NCBI GenBank assembly: GCA_949287985.1
Contig: CASEIN010000037.1
Coordinates: 30,005-94,004, forward strand
Direction of reading: 5' to 3'
Source of the DNA: Mucispirillum schaedleri
Lineage (GTDB): Bacteria; Chrysiogenota; Deferribacteres; Deferribacterales; Mucispirillaceae
Length of the DNA stretch: 64,000 bases
Position 1 is the first letter of the stretch. Every line of letters starts with the position of its first letter. Shown piece after piece: positions 17,149 through 26,692 of this stretch. The translations under genes were made by a program, and so were the position numbers. Under the pieces are notes generated by a model. That model was not told the DNA's origin. It saw only the letters and a list, made by a program, of their open reading frames with translations, and did no database searches.

Positions 17149-17163
17149 AAAAAGGAGATTAAA

Positions 17164-18675
17164 ATGAAATTAAGCTTTAAAGTTGTATATTTTTTGATAA
17201 TGTTATATCTTTTGTTTGTAGTTCTCCTTTCTGAATTTAATATTATACCTATGTGGCTTTCACTTGTGCTATATGGTATATATTTTCCACTTGCATTTTT
17301 TTCTGTAAAAAAAGTGCTTTCTTCCATACTAAATATTGCTCATGTTATGGCTACAGAAGAAGATGAAGTTGTTGATTTAAGAAAAAGAGCAGACCAAAAC
17401 GTAAGATGCGGACACTGTAGAAGTATTGCTACATCACTTAACCATATGATGAGAAATACTGATAAAACTATTTTAGAATTTTTCAGATTAATTGTATATG
17501 CTGAAGGCAGGTCATTAACAGTTTCATCATCTATTACTACAGTTGATGAAAGTATTACTAAAAATGCCCAGAGTGCAAGAAATATATTTAACTCTATTAA
17601 TGATTTAGTAGGTTATATAAGCACTATTACAAAAACATCATCAGAAATTAACTCAGATATTAATAAATCTCTTGAGCTTACAAAAAACGGTTCTTCTGCC
17701 ATGGAGCAGGCAAGAGATTTAATGGGTAACATATCAAATGCTGCTTCATCATTGGGTAAAAAAATAGAAGAATTAAATGCAGGAGCTGAAAAAATTGGCG
17801 TTATTGTTTCTGTTATTGATGATATATCAGAACAAACTGCACTGCTTTCTTTAAATGCGGCAATTGAAGCAGCAAGAGCTGGAGAAGCAGGACGTGGGTT
17901 TGCTGTGGTTGCTGATGAAGTTAGAAAATTAGCAGATAAAACTACTAAATCTACAAATGAAATTAAAGACATGATATCAGAAATCCAAAACTATATTGAA
18001 GAAGTTTCAGACCAGACACAAAATATATTTAACCAAATAGGTCAGCAAAAAGACCAAACAGAAATAGTTTATAAAAACTTTAATGAAATACTGAATTTTT
18101 CTGAAAGAGTTAGTGATACAAGTGATGAAATAACTAAAACTATGGAACTTCACTCTGGTGTTAATGAAAAAATAGCACGCGATGCTCAAGATATTATTGA
18201 AGTATCTGAAACTACAGATAATTTAATGCAGCAGCTTGTTCATAATTATAATATAATGATTGATTCTATGGGAGAGCTTACTACTAAAGTTTCTTCTATT
18301 AAATATTCAAGCAGAGCAGTTCATTTTATACGTGCCAAAAGCGCCCACTTAAAATTTATGTATAATGTATATAACCATTATATGAATAATAAGTATACGA
18401 CACTTGCGACACATAAAACTTGTGCTTTTGGTAAGTTTTACTACAATCTTGGTCAAAAATTATTTTCTCATGATAAACTTTTTAAAGATATAGAGCCAGT
18501 TCATGAAAATGTCCATACACTTGGTCATATAATTATGGACCAAATTGAAAATAATGACAGGCAGGCAGCTTATCAAACCCTTCTAGAACTTCAAAATATT
18601 GTTGATAAATTAATAGGTATGCTTGATACCTTAATTGATAAATATCTTGAAGAAGACTGGTTAAATGGTCAGTAA
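17164..18675 (+). CDS. Methyl-accepting chemotaxis protein with C-terminal CZB zinc domain
   Basis: 503 residues. Two N-terminal membrane helices (about 5-25 and 30-52) have almost no periplasmic loop between them, so sensing is probably cytoplasmic. The signalling hairpin tip is at about 222-256 ([20 protein letters not shown], then [12 protein letters not shown]). The C-terminus is a chemoreceptor zinc-binding (CZB) domain: His395, the H417-x-x-C420 pair in [10 protein letters not shown], and His447/His451. CZB receptors in other bacteria respond to hypochlorous acid or to zinc through the Zn-Cys core. A CxxC (RCGHC) near residue 82 may add redox sensing. GGAG precedes the ATG and a strong terminator follows. 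With catalase downstream, an oxidant-taxis role is a reasonable inference. Confidence 0.92.
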   Translation: MKLSFKVVYFLIMLYLLFVVLLSEFNIIPMWLSLVLYGIYFPLAFFSVKKVLSSILNIAHVMATEEDEVVDLRKRADQNVRCGHCRSIATSLNHMMRNTDKTILEFFRLIVYAEGRSLTVSSSITTVDESITKNAQSARNIFNSINDLVGYISTITKTSSEINSDINKSLELTKNGSSAMEQARDLMGNISNAASSLGKKIEELNAGAEKIGVIVSVIDDISEQTALLSLNAAIEAARAGEAGRGFAVVADEVRKLADKTTKSTNEIKDMISEIQNYIEEVSDQTQNIFNQIGQQKDQTEIVYKNFNEILNFSERVSDTSDEITKTMELHSGVNEKIARDAQDIIEVSETTDNLMQQLVHNYNIMIDSMGELTTKVSSIKYSSRAVHFIRAKSAHLKFMYNVYNHYMNNKYTTLATHKTCAFGKFYYNLGQKLFSHDKLFKDIEPVHENVHTLGHIIMDQIENNDRQAAYQTLLELQNIVDKLIGMLDTLIDKYLEEDWLNGQ

Positions 18676-18723
18676 AAAATATAAAAGCTTATTTTATCGT
18701 TTAGCTGTTATATAAATTTCATA

Positions 18724-18760
18724 CCAAACCTTAGATTTTTTATCTAGGTTTGGTTTTTTT
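18724..18760 (+). terminator. Terminator after the chemoreceptor gene
   Basis: CCAAACCTTAGAT (18724-18736) pairs with ATCTAGGTTTGG (18742-18753) with one bulged T, and is followed by a run of T to 18760. It separates the chemoreceptor gene from the convergent barrel gene. Confidence 0.9.
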
Positions 18761-18777
18761 ATCATTTTATAGTATAA

Positions 18778-19485
18778 CTAAAAACTGTATCCTACTTCTA
18801 AAAATACTCGCACACCTGCATAATCGTGTAATGGAAAAACATGGGTATAATCAACACCTGCACCTACTACTGCATTGTTATCAAAAACATATCTTAAACC
18901 TGCAACTACTCCAAAGCCTACATTTGCTCCAGATTTCTGCTCTTTTAGTTTGTATTTAGATATAGGGTATATTGCTCCATCTGAATCAGTTTTGTAGCTT
19001 GTTCCTTCTTCTGTCTTATTTATAATAACCGTTGAAAAAACTACGCCACCACCAATATAAGGCATAAAACCTTTTGTTTCATTAATACTGTCATACTGTA
19101 ATAGTGCCATAAGCCTTAAATCTATTAAATGATGACCTGTCGATGATTTACGCTCTGCATTAACATTTGTGCCGCCTGCATAATTATACCTAAAACCACC
19201 TTGTATACCAAAAAGTTTATGAAAAGAGTATTTATAATTAATATCAAAACCACCACCAACACCTGTATAATCTTTTATATAAGCTTTATCGCCTGTTGGA
19301 ATATATAGTGATGGTGCAATGCCTATAAAGTTTTTATTAGAACTTGATGATGTTTTCTTCTTTTTTGCATTCATTTCATCATAAGTGTAGCTGTTTTTCC
19401 CATCATAATAATCACCATACTGGGCATAAGCTAAACTAGATGGTAATACAAATAAAACAATTATATATATGAATATATTTCTCAT
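18778..19485 (-). CDS. Outer-membrane beta-barrel protein (OMP_b-brl type)
   Basis: 235 residues with a signal peptide (MRNIFIYIIVLFVLPSSLAYA) and alternating aromatic/glycine strands ending in a phenylalanine (VFLEVGYSF), the usual C-terminal signal for outer-membrane barrels. I use the ATG at 19485, which overlaps the stop of the mucinase gene as TAATG and has GGAGG nine nt upstream; an earlier in-frame start would bury the signal peptide. A Lys/Ser-rich linker (KKKKTSSSSNK) precedes the barrel. It is the last gene of the oppB-oppC-mucinase operon. A role in exporting or anchoring the mucinase is possible but not shown. Confidence 0.8.
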   Translation of the reverse strand: MRNIFIYIIVLFVLPSSLAYAQYGDYYDGKNSYTYDEMNAKKKKTSSSSNKNFIGIAPSLYIPTGDKAYIKDYTGVGGGFDINYKYSFHKLFGIQGGFRYNYAGGTNVNAERKSSTGHHLIDLRLMALLQYDSINETKGFMPYIGGGVVFSTVIINKTEEGTSYKTDSDGAIYPISKYKLKEQKSGANVGFGVVAGLRYVFDNNAVVGAGVDYTHVFPLHDYAGVRVFLEVGYSF

Positions 19486-22151
19486 TATGGTGCAACCTCC
19501 ACTGATGCAGGTATATATTTCCAAATTTCTTCTATTAAACTGCCATTTAGCATACTTAAATATTTATTTTCATCTTTTGAAAGTTCATTTTTAAACTGCT
19601 GGTTTGCTCCACTGTTACACTGGTAAGCTATTATTTTATTAGGCTCTGAAACACTGTTATCTATACAGTTATTTGGCTTGCCAATATTTTCATACTGGAT
19701 TTTACCAGTATCAGTTTTTGCTTTCCACTGCTGGTTTAAATTATCACTGCATAATTGTAAATTTTGCATTTTTCCAAGCTCTAAGCAGTAACCAGGGTAT
19801 ACTGCTGAATGTATTCGCCCAATACTATCCATTACCCAGCGTTGATTTTCAAGATTATTACATGTCGCAACACCTACTGTCATATTATCATCAGTAGATA
19901 CTTCCATACATTTATCATTAATAATGCTTTGATTAAAGTAATATTCAACATTACCAAGCCCATTACTGCTTATAATATTTGCAAGCTCTGTATCCTTTTG
20001 TGTATCGTTACTCTCAAGCAGGTCATAATTTTCTTCAATGAAATTATTTACTGCCTTTATTCCTGCCTGCTTACTTAAGTAATCATTAGCTATTGCTTTT
20101 GGATTTGCTTCTAATAACTCTATGCTGTTATTAAATGATAATGTGTCAATTAAGTATTTTTCATTATCAGTTAATGTGTATGAAGCAACATTTTTATTAT
20201 TTAAAAGGGTGTTTAACGATGCAACATCTTTAGTTATTACATCTTGGTATCCTTTTTCTTTACCTATAATAACTGGCTTATCCATTGGTGTATCATATAT
20301 TGAGGCAGCAATATTTATGGTTTTTGCTACACCTTTATTATATAAAACAACTTTTATTGGTTTTTTTGATGCTGGAATATTTACATGAAATTTGTTTATT
20401 ATATTAGTCTGATACCTGCTTTCATTTAATAGAACATATTCTACTGGGTTTACTGCACTATCATTATAGGTTATTTCTAAGTAAATATTTCCTGTGGGCT
20501 TTATTGTCTGGAATAAAGAACCAAAAATATTACCCCAGTTGCCCCTTAAATGTGGATATAAAACTGACTGTGTTGGATTCTCAGGGTCATAACCACCTAA
20601 AACAGTAATAACTTCTACACCTTTTTCTGTTGGATTAATTCTTTGTTGTAAAAATGATATATCTCCTGATAATTCTACTTTTTTATTTGCACTATCCCAC
20701 TGCATATATACATATTCATTATTTAATTTACTATCACTTAAAAAATACCTGTCTTTAATATTTTGCTGTATTTGCCTTGTAGTCATTGCTGTATTATGAG
20801 TATACCTTGATATTGCACTATCTACCCAGCCACCTGCCATACTGTCCCTGTTCCAGTTAAAAAGCTTTTGAAATGGCGATATAAAATACTGCATAAATGT
20901 TTCTTCACCACCATTTGAGTTCCATACAATATTTGCACGCATTCTGTTGTGGTATGCATCATAACCCCAGCCTGTTTGATAACCATGAATGGAGCCATAT
21001 GCCACAGTATCAGAAAATGGATAATGGCCAAGATTATAACCATGACCTACTTCGTGGCTAAACTCATTACCACTTGAAGCATATAGTGTTCCTATACCAT
21101 TGCCACCACTTAAACCATGCCCCTGCACTTTGCCACCTGCATATTTGCCTTGAGTGTGATGCACTGTAAAATAAAACATATCATGAGCTATTTCATGGGT
21201 TTGGTTTAAAGGGCTTGATGCAACCCCTTTATTTGCCAAATCAATACCTACACTAAACTGTGCTTTTGCCACATCTTCACGCATATCCCCACTATAAGCA
21301 TCTGGGTTTTGATAGTCACTTTGACCTGTATAAATTTTACCACTGCTTAATATTACTTCATTTAAAACTACATCTTCATACTTTCCATTAACAAGGCTTG
21401 CAAAAGGAACCGTTTGAAAATATTCTGCCATAGCGTGTGCTGCATCATCTATCATATCAAACTGATAAACTGGGTCAGTTGGCACACCTACTAACATACC
21501 AAGTTTTAAAAATAGAAATACTCCCTCTTGTGGGGCCGCAAATTCAATAGAAGGCTGTGTATATAAATCATTTGTGTTATTATATATTGCTCCATCAAGA
21601 ATCTTACCTGTTTTTGTTACTGCATTAAAAGTTATCTTCATATCTGGTGTTACCATATTATACGGCAGCATTACACTGTAACTTCTTTTTGAGTATGTTA
21701 CATCTTTTTTGTTAGCATTATTTCTATCAGAATTTGGCATATTAATAGGTGTATTCATTGTATATGTATTTGTATTTTTAACATTATTATATGTAGCTGT
21801 AACAGTTGCTGTTAATGATGATAATTCTTCCTGTGGTGTAAATAATAAAAGTGCATTTCTAAAAGGAATAAGTGATGGCTCATTACGTTCTGCATTATTA
21901 TTTGGGTCAATTGTATGGGTTTGAGCAAACTGAACTCTGCCCTTTAAAGTTCCTTCTGTTAAATTGTTTGGAATAGTTCTAATTTGCTTAAATTCATTAA
22001 TATCAAAGAAAGTAAGCCTTGTATCACGTTTTGAACCAACTTTATATGATATATCTGATGAATAATCAGCATAACTTTCTATTTCTAAAGATGAATTATC
22101 ACCACAGCTGTATAAGAAAAATACCAGCAGTAATAAAATATATTTTTTCAT
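19485..22151 (-). CDS. StcE/TagA-like M66 zinc metalloprotease (mucinase) lipoprotein with ricin-type lectin domain
   Basis: 888 residues. Residues 1-16 are a lipoprotein signal with lipobox LYSC (Cys16), so it is probably outer-membrane anchored or surface exposed. The M66 active site HEVGHGYNLGH is at 366-376 (zinc ligands His366, His370, His376; catalytic Glu367), followed by HYPFSD and the YGSIHGYQTGWGYD segment typical of the StcE/ToxR-regulated lipoprotein group. Family members cut densely O-glycosylated mucin-type proteins. A further HExxH (THEIAHDM) lies near residue 318. The C-terminal 130 residues form a beta-trefoil lectin with QRW, QQW and QQF repeats and paired cysteines, which could hold the enzyme on glycans. 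AGGTGAT precedes the ATG, 8 nt after oppC. Mucin degradation is inferred from the family. Confidence 0.88.
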   Translation of the reverse strand: MKKYILLLLVFFLYSCGDNSSLEIESYADYSSDISYKVGSKRDTRLTFFDINEFKQIRTIPNNLTEGTLKGRVQFAQTHTIDPNNNAERNEPSLIPFRNALLLFTPQEELSSLTATVTATYNNVKNTNTYTMNTPINMPNSDRNNANKKDVTYSKRSYSVMLPYNMVTPDMKITFNAVTKTGKILDGAIYNNTNDLYTQPSIEFAAPQEGVFLFLKLGMLVGVPTDPVYQFDMIDDAAHAMAEYFQTVPFASLVNGKYEDVVLNEVILSSGKIYTGQSDYQNPDAYSGDMREDVAKAQFSVGIDLANKGVASSPLNQTHEIAHDMFYFTVHHTQGKYAGGKVQGHGLSGGNGIGTLYASSGNEFSHEVGHGYNLGHYPFSDTVAYGSIHGYQTGWGYDAYHNRMRANIVWNSNGGEETFMQYFISPFQKLFNWNRDSMAGGWVDSAISRYTHNTAMTTRQIQQNIKDRYFLSDSKLNNEYVYMQWDSANKKVELSGDISFLQQRINPTEKGVEVITVLGGYDPENPTQSVLYPHLRGNWGNIFGSLFQTIKPTGNIYLEITYNDSAVNPVEYVLLNESRYQTNIINKFHVNIPASKKPIKVVLYNKGVAKTINIAASIYDTPMDKPVIIGKEKGYQDVITKDVASLNTLLNNKNVASYTLTDNEKYLIDTLSFNNSIELLEANPKAIANDYLSKQAGIKAVNNFIEENYDLLESNDTQKDTELANIISSNGLGNVEYYFNQSIINDKCMEVSTDDNMTVGVATCNNLENQRWVMDSIGRIHSAVYPGYCLELGKMQNLQLCSDNLNQQWKAKTDTGKIQYENIGKPNNCIDNSVSEPNKIIAYQCNSGANQQFKNELSKDENKYLSMLNGSLIEEIWKYIPASVEVAP

Positions 22152-22159
22152 AATATCAC

Positions 22160-23017
22160 CTAATCACTGTCCTTTTTATTTTTAGGGTCAAGCACATCTC
22201 TAAGCCCTTCACCCAGTAGATTATAACCTAGTGCCGTAAAGACAATGGCAAGTCCTGGAAATAGTGAAAGCCACCATGCAGTAATAATGTTATTTTGCCC
22301 GTCAGTTAGAATATTGCCCCATGAAGCAGCAGGTGGCTGCACTCCTAAACCTAAAAAACTTAATGATGATTCTAAAAGTATAGCTCCTGCAATACTTAAT
22401 GTTGCCGTTACAAAAACAGGGGATAACACATTTGGTAAAATATGCTTAAACATTATTCTTTTATGGCTTAACCCCTGTAGTATGGCAGCAGTTATATATT
22501 CCCTGTTTTTAACACTCATAACTTCAGCACGAACAAGGCGTGCTACCCCCATCCAGCCTGTAAGCCCTATTACAACCATTACATTTACAAGTGATGGTTT
22601 TAAAAATGCGATTACTGCTAAAATTAAAAAAAATGTAGGAAAACTAAGCATAATATCTGTAAATCGCATTATAATACTATCTATTATACCACCATAATAA
22701 CCTGAAGCAAGCCCTAATATAACTCCAATAATAAGTGAAATACCAACTGCTATAAAACCTACAAATAATGAAATACGAGTGCCATATACTACTCTTGAAA
22801 ACACATCTCTACCTATTTCATCTGTTCCAAAATAATGTTCTGCACTTGGTGGCAAAAAAATAGTCTGTAAATTTGTTTCAGCAGGGTTATGAGTAGCAAT
22901 TAATGGTGCAAATACTGCTACTATAATAAAAAACAGCACTATGGAGGCCCCAGCAATTAAAAGCATGTTTTTACTAAATGGTGCAAATATTTTTTTACGC
23001 AGTAAACTTCTTTTCAT
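22160..23017 (-). CDS. oppC: Peptide-type ABC transporter permease (OppC/DppC)
   Basis: 285 residues with six membrane helices and the N-terminal OppC segment HYFGTDEIGRDVFSRVVYGTR. The coupling EAA loop is EYITAAILQGLSHKRIMFKHILPN, and SFLGLGVQPPAASWG follows. It starts 2 nt after oppB and ends 8 nt before the mucinase gene. Together the permeases form the membrane channel of a dipeptide/oligopeptide (or nickel-type) importer. No ATPase or binding protein is encoded in the window, so partners must lie elsewhere. Linkage to a mucinase suggests uptake of released glycopeptides (inference). Confidence 0.9.
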   Translation of the reverse strand: MKRSLLRKKIFAPFSKNMLLIAGASIVLFFIIVAVFAPLIATHNPAETNLQTIFLPPSAEHYFGTDEIGRDVFSRVVYGTRISLFVGFIAVGISLIIGVILGLASGYYGGIIDSIIMRFTDIMLSFPTFFLILAVIAFLKPSLVNVMVVIGLTGWMGVARLVRAEVMSVKNREYITAAILQGLSHKRIMFKHILPNVLSPVFVTATLSIAGAILLESSLSFLGLGVQPPAASWGNILTDGQNNIITAWWLSLFPGLAIVFTALGYNLLGEGLRDVLDPKNKKDSD

Positions 23018-23019
23018 AA

Positions 23020-24006
23020 CTACCCCTTTTTACCATAGCGTATTCTAGGATCAGCATAGGCATATGCTAAATCAGCAATTAAATTGCCTATTAATGTAAG
23101 TAATGCACCAATTACTAATATTCCCATAATAACAGGATAATCTCGCATAAGCACAGAATTATAAAAAAGCTGTCCCATACCCGGGATACTAAATATAGAT
23201 TCAAATATAACAGAGCTTCCAATAAGCCCAGGGATTGATAGACCTAATATGGTAATAACAGGAAGTAAAGCATTTCGTAAAGCATGAGAAAATAAAACTT
23301 TTCCTTCACCAATACCCCTTGCTCTTGCTGCTGTAATATAATCTTCATTTAAAACTTCTAATGTAGATGTTCTTGCAAAGCGCGATATACCAGCAAGTGA
23401 GCCAAAAACTGAAATAGCTGTAGGCAGTGCTAAATGAGCTGCAATATCCTTAATTTTTCCCCATGTAGACATGTAATCATATAAATATTCTGTATGAAGC
23501 CCAGAAATTGGAAACCAGCCCAGCCTAATACTAAAGTAATACATACAAATTACTGCCAACCAAAAAGTAGGCACTGCAAAACCTATGAAAACTATTACAG
23601 TAATAGACTTATCTAATATACTGTTTTGATAATATGCAGAAATAACTCCCAGTGGCAGCCCTATTAAAAAAATAAAAAACATAGCAAGTAGATTTAGACC
23701 AACTGTTATATGCAGCCTTTCGCCTATTTTTTCTGTTACACTTTTACTATCCCCTGCAAAAGATTCACCGAAATCAAAAACTAATATTTTCTTTAACCAT
23801 ATTATATATTGTTCCACCAGTGGCTTATCAAGCCCATACATAGCTTCAAATTTTGCTCTTGCCGTTTCTGAATACTTTGCCCCCATATTTGCCCTGATTT
23901 CTGCCGCATCTCCCGGTGCTAAATGAATAACTATAAAACATATAATGGTAATACCTATAAACATAGGTATCATAGCAAGTAACCTTTTTATTGTGTATCG
24001 AACCAT
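23020..24006 (-). CDS. oppB: Peptide-type ABC transporter permease (OppB/DppB)
   Basis: 328 residues. MVRYTIKRLLAMIPMFIGIT begins the first membrane helix, then HLAPGDAAEIRANMG, the periplasmic segment YGLDKPLVEQYIIWLKK, five more helices, and the EAA loop DYITAARARGIGEGKVLFSHALRN. AAGGTAAT precedes the ATG. It is the first gene of a four-gene operon (oppB, oppC, mucinase, barrel). Its promoter contains a 14-bp palindrome, so regulation by a repressor is likely. Confidence 0.92.
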   Translation of the reverse strand: MVRYTIKRLLAMIPMFIGITIICFIVIHLAPGDAAEIRANMGAKYSETARAKFEAMYGLDKPLVEQYIIWLKKILVFDFGESFAGDSKSVTEKIGERLHITVGLNLLAMFFIFLIGLPLGVISAYYQNSILDKSITVIVFIGFAVPTFWLAVICMYYFSIRLGWFPISGLHTEYLYDYMSTWGKIKDIAAHLALPTAISVFGSLAGISRFARTSTLEVLNEDYITAARARGIGEGKVLFSHALRNALLPVITILGLSIPGLIGSSVIFESIFSIPGMGQLFYNSVLMRDYPVIMGILVIGALLTLIGNLIADLAYAYADPRIRYGKKG

Positions 24007-24049
24007 TTATTACCTTAATTTATTTAATAGCATTACTATATTATTAATA

Positions 24050-24070
24050 GATACATATGTATCATGTCAA
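24050..24070 (-). promoter_or_regulatory. oppB operon promoter -35 with operator palindrome in the spacer
   Basis: On the minus strand a perfect -35 TTGACA (24065-24070) is followed directly by the perfect 14-bp palindrome GATACATATGTATC (24050-24063), then TATTAA as a -10 candidate. A palindrome between -35 and -10 is a classic repressor operator position. Confidence 0.6.
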
Positions 24071-24161
24071 ATCTTTTTTAATAAATTTGTGCTTTTATAC
24101 TTGTATTTTCTAAAATAAATCATACAAATTATATAAGTTTGTTGTTTTTTATAAAAAAGTA

Positions 24162-24190
24162 TTGATTATTGTTATTATTACTGTTATTAT
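24162..24190 (+). promoter_or_regulatory. katA promoter (extended -10)
   Basis: TTGATT (24162-24167), a 17-nt spacer, TG at 24182-24183 one base before TATTAT (24185-24190). Transcription would start near 24197, giving a very short leader that contains just the AGGAGG ribosome-binding site. I saw no clear PerR or Fur box. Confidence 0.6.
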
Positions 24191-24211
24191 CTTTTTCAGG
24201 AGGATAATGAT

Positions 24212-25714
24212 ATGGATAAAAAATATTTAACAACATCACAAGGGATTCCTGTTGGCAGTGATTTATCATCTGTTACAGCAGGTGAAAGAGAAAATGGTTA
24301 TACTTTACTGCAGGATTTTCACTTAGTTGAAAAACTTGCACATTTTAATAGAGAAAGAATACCAGAAAGAGTTGTGCATGCTAAAGGAGCTGGAGCAAAG
24401 GGTTATTTTGAAGTAACTAATGACTTATCTAAATATACTAAAGCAAAACTTTTTTCTAAAGTTGGTAAAAAAACTGATGTATTTTTAAGGTTTTCAACAG
24501 TTGGCGGCGAAAAAGGTTCTGCTGATTCTGCAAGAGACCCACGTGGTTTTGCTGTTAAATTTTATACAGAAGAAGGTAACTATGATATAGTTGGTAATAA
24601 TACACCAGTATTTTTTATACGCGATGCATTAAAATTCCCAGACCTTATTCATACTCAAAAACGCAACCCACAAACTAATCTGCATGATGCTAATATGGCT
24701 TGGGATTTCTTCTCACTTACTCCAGAATCTATTCATCAGGTAACTATTCTGTTTTCTGATAGAGGAACACCTTACAGTTACAGGCATATGAATGGACATT
24801 CAAGCCATACTTTTATGTGGTATAATGATAAAAATGAATATGTATGGGTAAAATACCACTTTAAAACATGCCAGGGTAATAAAACTATGACTAATGCTGA
24901 AGCTGTTGAAATGGCAGGCATTAACCCTGACCATGCTACTGAAGATTTATTTAAAGCAATTGAAAATAATGATTTTCCTGCATGGGACGTGTTTGTACAA
25001 ATTATGACACCAGAACAGGCAAAAAATTATAAATTTGACCCATTTGATGTTACAAAAGTTTGGTATCATAGTGATTTTCCACTTATACCACTTGGTAAAT
25101 TAGTGCTTGATAAAAACCCAGATAACTTTTTTGCAGAAGTTGAACAAGTTGCATTCTCACCTGCTAATTTAGTTCCAGGTGTAGCAGCATCGCCTGATAA
25201 ACTTCTACAAGGCAGGCTTTTCGCCTATGGCGATGCTCACAGGTGGCGTTTAGGTTCAAACTCTCACCAAATACCTGTTAATAAACCAAGATGTCCATTC
25301 CATTCTGGCATAAGAGATGGTGCTATGAATGTGGATAATGGTGGTTCAGAATACCACTATTTCCCAAGCTCATTTACAGGCATTGAAACTAATGCAGCAT
25401 TTAACCCACCATTTATTGATATATCTGGCTCTATTGGCAGGCATGATAGGAAATTAGAAGATGTAGATTTTGTTCAGGCTGGTGAACTTTTTGATAGAGT
25501 AATGAATGACAGTGAAAAAGCTAACACCGTATCAAATATTGCTGGAAATTTAGGTGGAGCTAATGAAAATATACAATACAGACAAACTGCACTCTTTTAT
25601 AAAGCAAGCCAAAAATATGGCACAATGGTAGCAGAAGCTTTAAAACTTGATATTAATAAAGTAAAAGAACTTGCCGCTTTATCCCAAGAAGAAAGGGTAA
25701 AAGCAACTAAATAA
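24212..25714 (+). CDS. katA: Monofunctional haem catalase (small-subunit clade)
   Basis: 500 residues, the length of small-subunit clade 3 catalases. The catalytic His56 is in [12 protein letters not shown], the distal Asn in [11 protein letters not shown] near 129, and the proximal haem Tyr in [14 protein letters not shown] near 337. [14 protein letters not shown] is also conserved. It splits hydrogen peroxide in the cytoplasm or periplasm; no signal peptide is seen. AGGAGG lies 8 nt before the ATG. It is monocistronic between its own promoter and a strong terminator. An otherwise low-oxygen metabolism with catalase fits life at the oxygenated mucus layer (inference). Confidence 0.97.
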   Translation: MDKKYLTTSQGIPVGSDLSSVTAGERENGYTLLQDFHLVEKLAHFNRERIPERVVHAKGAGAKGYFEVTNDLSKYTKAKLFSKVGKKTDVFLRFSTVGGEKGSADSARDPRGFAVKFYTEEGNYDIVGNNTPVFFIRDALKFPDLIHTQKRNPQTNLHDANMAWDFFSLTPESIHQVTILFSDRGTPYSYRHMNGHSSHTFMWYNDKNEYVWVKYHFKTCQGNKTMTNAEAVEMAGINPDHATEDLFKAIENNDFPAWDVFVQIMTPEQAKNYKFDPFDVTKVWYHSDFPLIPLGKLVLDKNPDNFFAEVEQVAFSPANLVPGVAASPDKLLQGRLFAYGDAHRWRLGSNSHQIPVNKPRCPFHSGIRDGAMNVDNGGSEYHYFPSSFTGIETNAAFNPPFIDISGSIGRHDRKLEDVDFVQAGELFDRVMNDSEKANTVSNIAGNLGGANENIQYRQTALFYKASQKYGTMVAEALKLDINKVKELAALSQEERVKATK

Positions 25715-25736
25715 ACTACTCTAATCTCTCAAAAAC

Positions 25737-25768
25737 AAAATGCCGAAGGTAAAAGCCTTCGGCATTTT
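25737..25768. terminator. Bidirectional terminator between katA and rfbD
   Basis: TGCCGAAGG (25741-25749) pairs with CCTTCGGCA (25756-25764), flanked by AAAA and TTTT so that both strands give a hairpin followed by T residues. It ends katA rightward and the rfb operon leftward. Nothing else is seen in 25769-25840. Confidence 0.92.
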
Positions 25769-25840
25769 AATTATTAAAACAAACATTAATTTTTATAAAA
25801 TTTTAAATAAAATCTTAATTATAAAATATACTATAAATTA

Positions 25841-26689
25841 TTATTTACCATTATACTGTTCAATATATCTTTTAACAGCATCTTTCCAGTCTGGAAGTCT
25901 TTTAAACCCTGCCTCATCTAATGATGATTTACTTAACCTTGAATTTTTTGGACGCTGTGCTTTAGTTGGATATTCCTCTGTTGTAATGTGATGCACTACA
26001 ACATTTAAACCTGCCACTTGGAAAATATATTCTGCAAAATCAGCCCATGAACAAAGCCCTTCATTTGTAGCATGGTATATTCCGTATTTTTCTGTTTCTA
26101 TCATATCACATACCAGTGGAGCTAAATCATATGTGAAAGTAGGGCTGCCTATTTGGTCTGATACAATTTTTAATTCCTTATTGCCACTTGCTAAACGAAG
26201 CATAGTATTTATAAAATTATTACCATTTACACCAAATACCCAGGAAGTTCTAATTATAAAATATTTATCTAATATTTTCCTAACCTGTTCTTCACCCTCT
26301 AATTTGGTAACACCATAAAAGTTTACAGGACCTGTTGCATCATCTATTTCAAAATATTTATCACCTTTGCCATCAAATACGTAATCCGTTGAAATATATA
26401 CCATTTTAGCATTTATTGTTTTACAGGCAAGGGCAATATATTCTGTGCCGTCACGATTTACACGCCTGCATACATGTTCTTCTGATTCTGCCCTGTCTAC
26501 AGCAGTATAGGCAGCACAATGAACTACTACATCTGGTGCATAATTATATACATAATCAAGCACTGCCTGTTTGTTTGTAATATCACATTCATCTCTATCG
26601 ATACCTTGGTTTTCAATGCCTCTTTTTGTAAGCTCATTACACACATCAAAACCAAGCTGCCCCTTTATACCTGTAACAAGAACTTTCAT
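25841..26689 (-). CDS. rfbD: dTDP-4-dehydrorhamnose reductase
   Basis: 282 residues of the extended SDR fold. The NAD(P)-binding motif is GIKGQLGFDV, then AAYTAVDRAE, STDYVFDG and the catalytic YGVTK (YxxxK). It performs the last step of dTDP-L-rhamnose synthesis. GGAAGG precedes the ATG; the start lies 3 nt after the rfbB stop. It is the last gene of rfbA-rfbC-rfbB-rfbD, which supplies rhamnose for surface polysaccharide. Confidence 0.95.
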   Translation of the reverse strand: MKVLVTGIKGQLGFDVCNELTKRGIENQGIDRDECDITNKQAVLDYVYNYAPDVVVHCAAYTAVDRAESEEHVCRRVNRDGTEYIALACKTINAKMVYISTDYVFDGKGDKYFEIDDATGPVNFYGVTKLEGEEQVRKILDKYFIIRTSWVFGVNGNNFINTMLRLASGNKELKIVSDQIGSPTFTYDLAPLVCDMIETEKYGIYHATNEGLCSWADFAEYIFQVAGLNVVVHHITTEEYPTKAQRPKNSRLSKSSLDEAGFKRLPDWKDAVKRYIEQYNGK

Positions 26690-26692
26690 AAA

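Noticed and set aside
22245..22697. A 150-codon open frame antisense to oppC
   Set aside because: It is fully covered by a convincing OppC frame, has no ribosome-binding site, and its composition is that of the reverse of a membrane protein gene.
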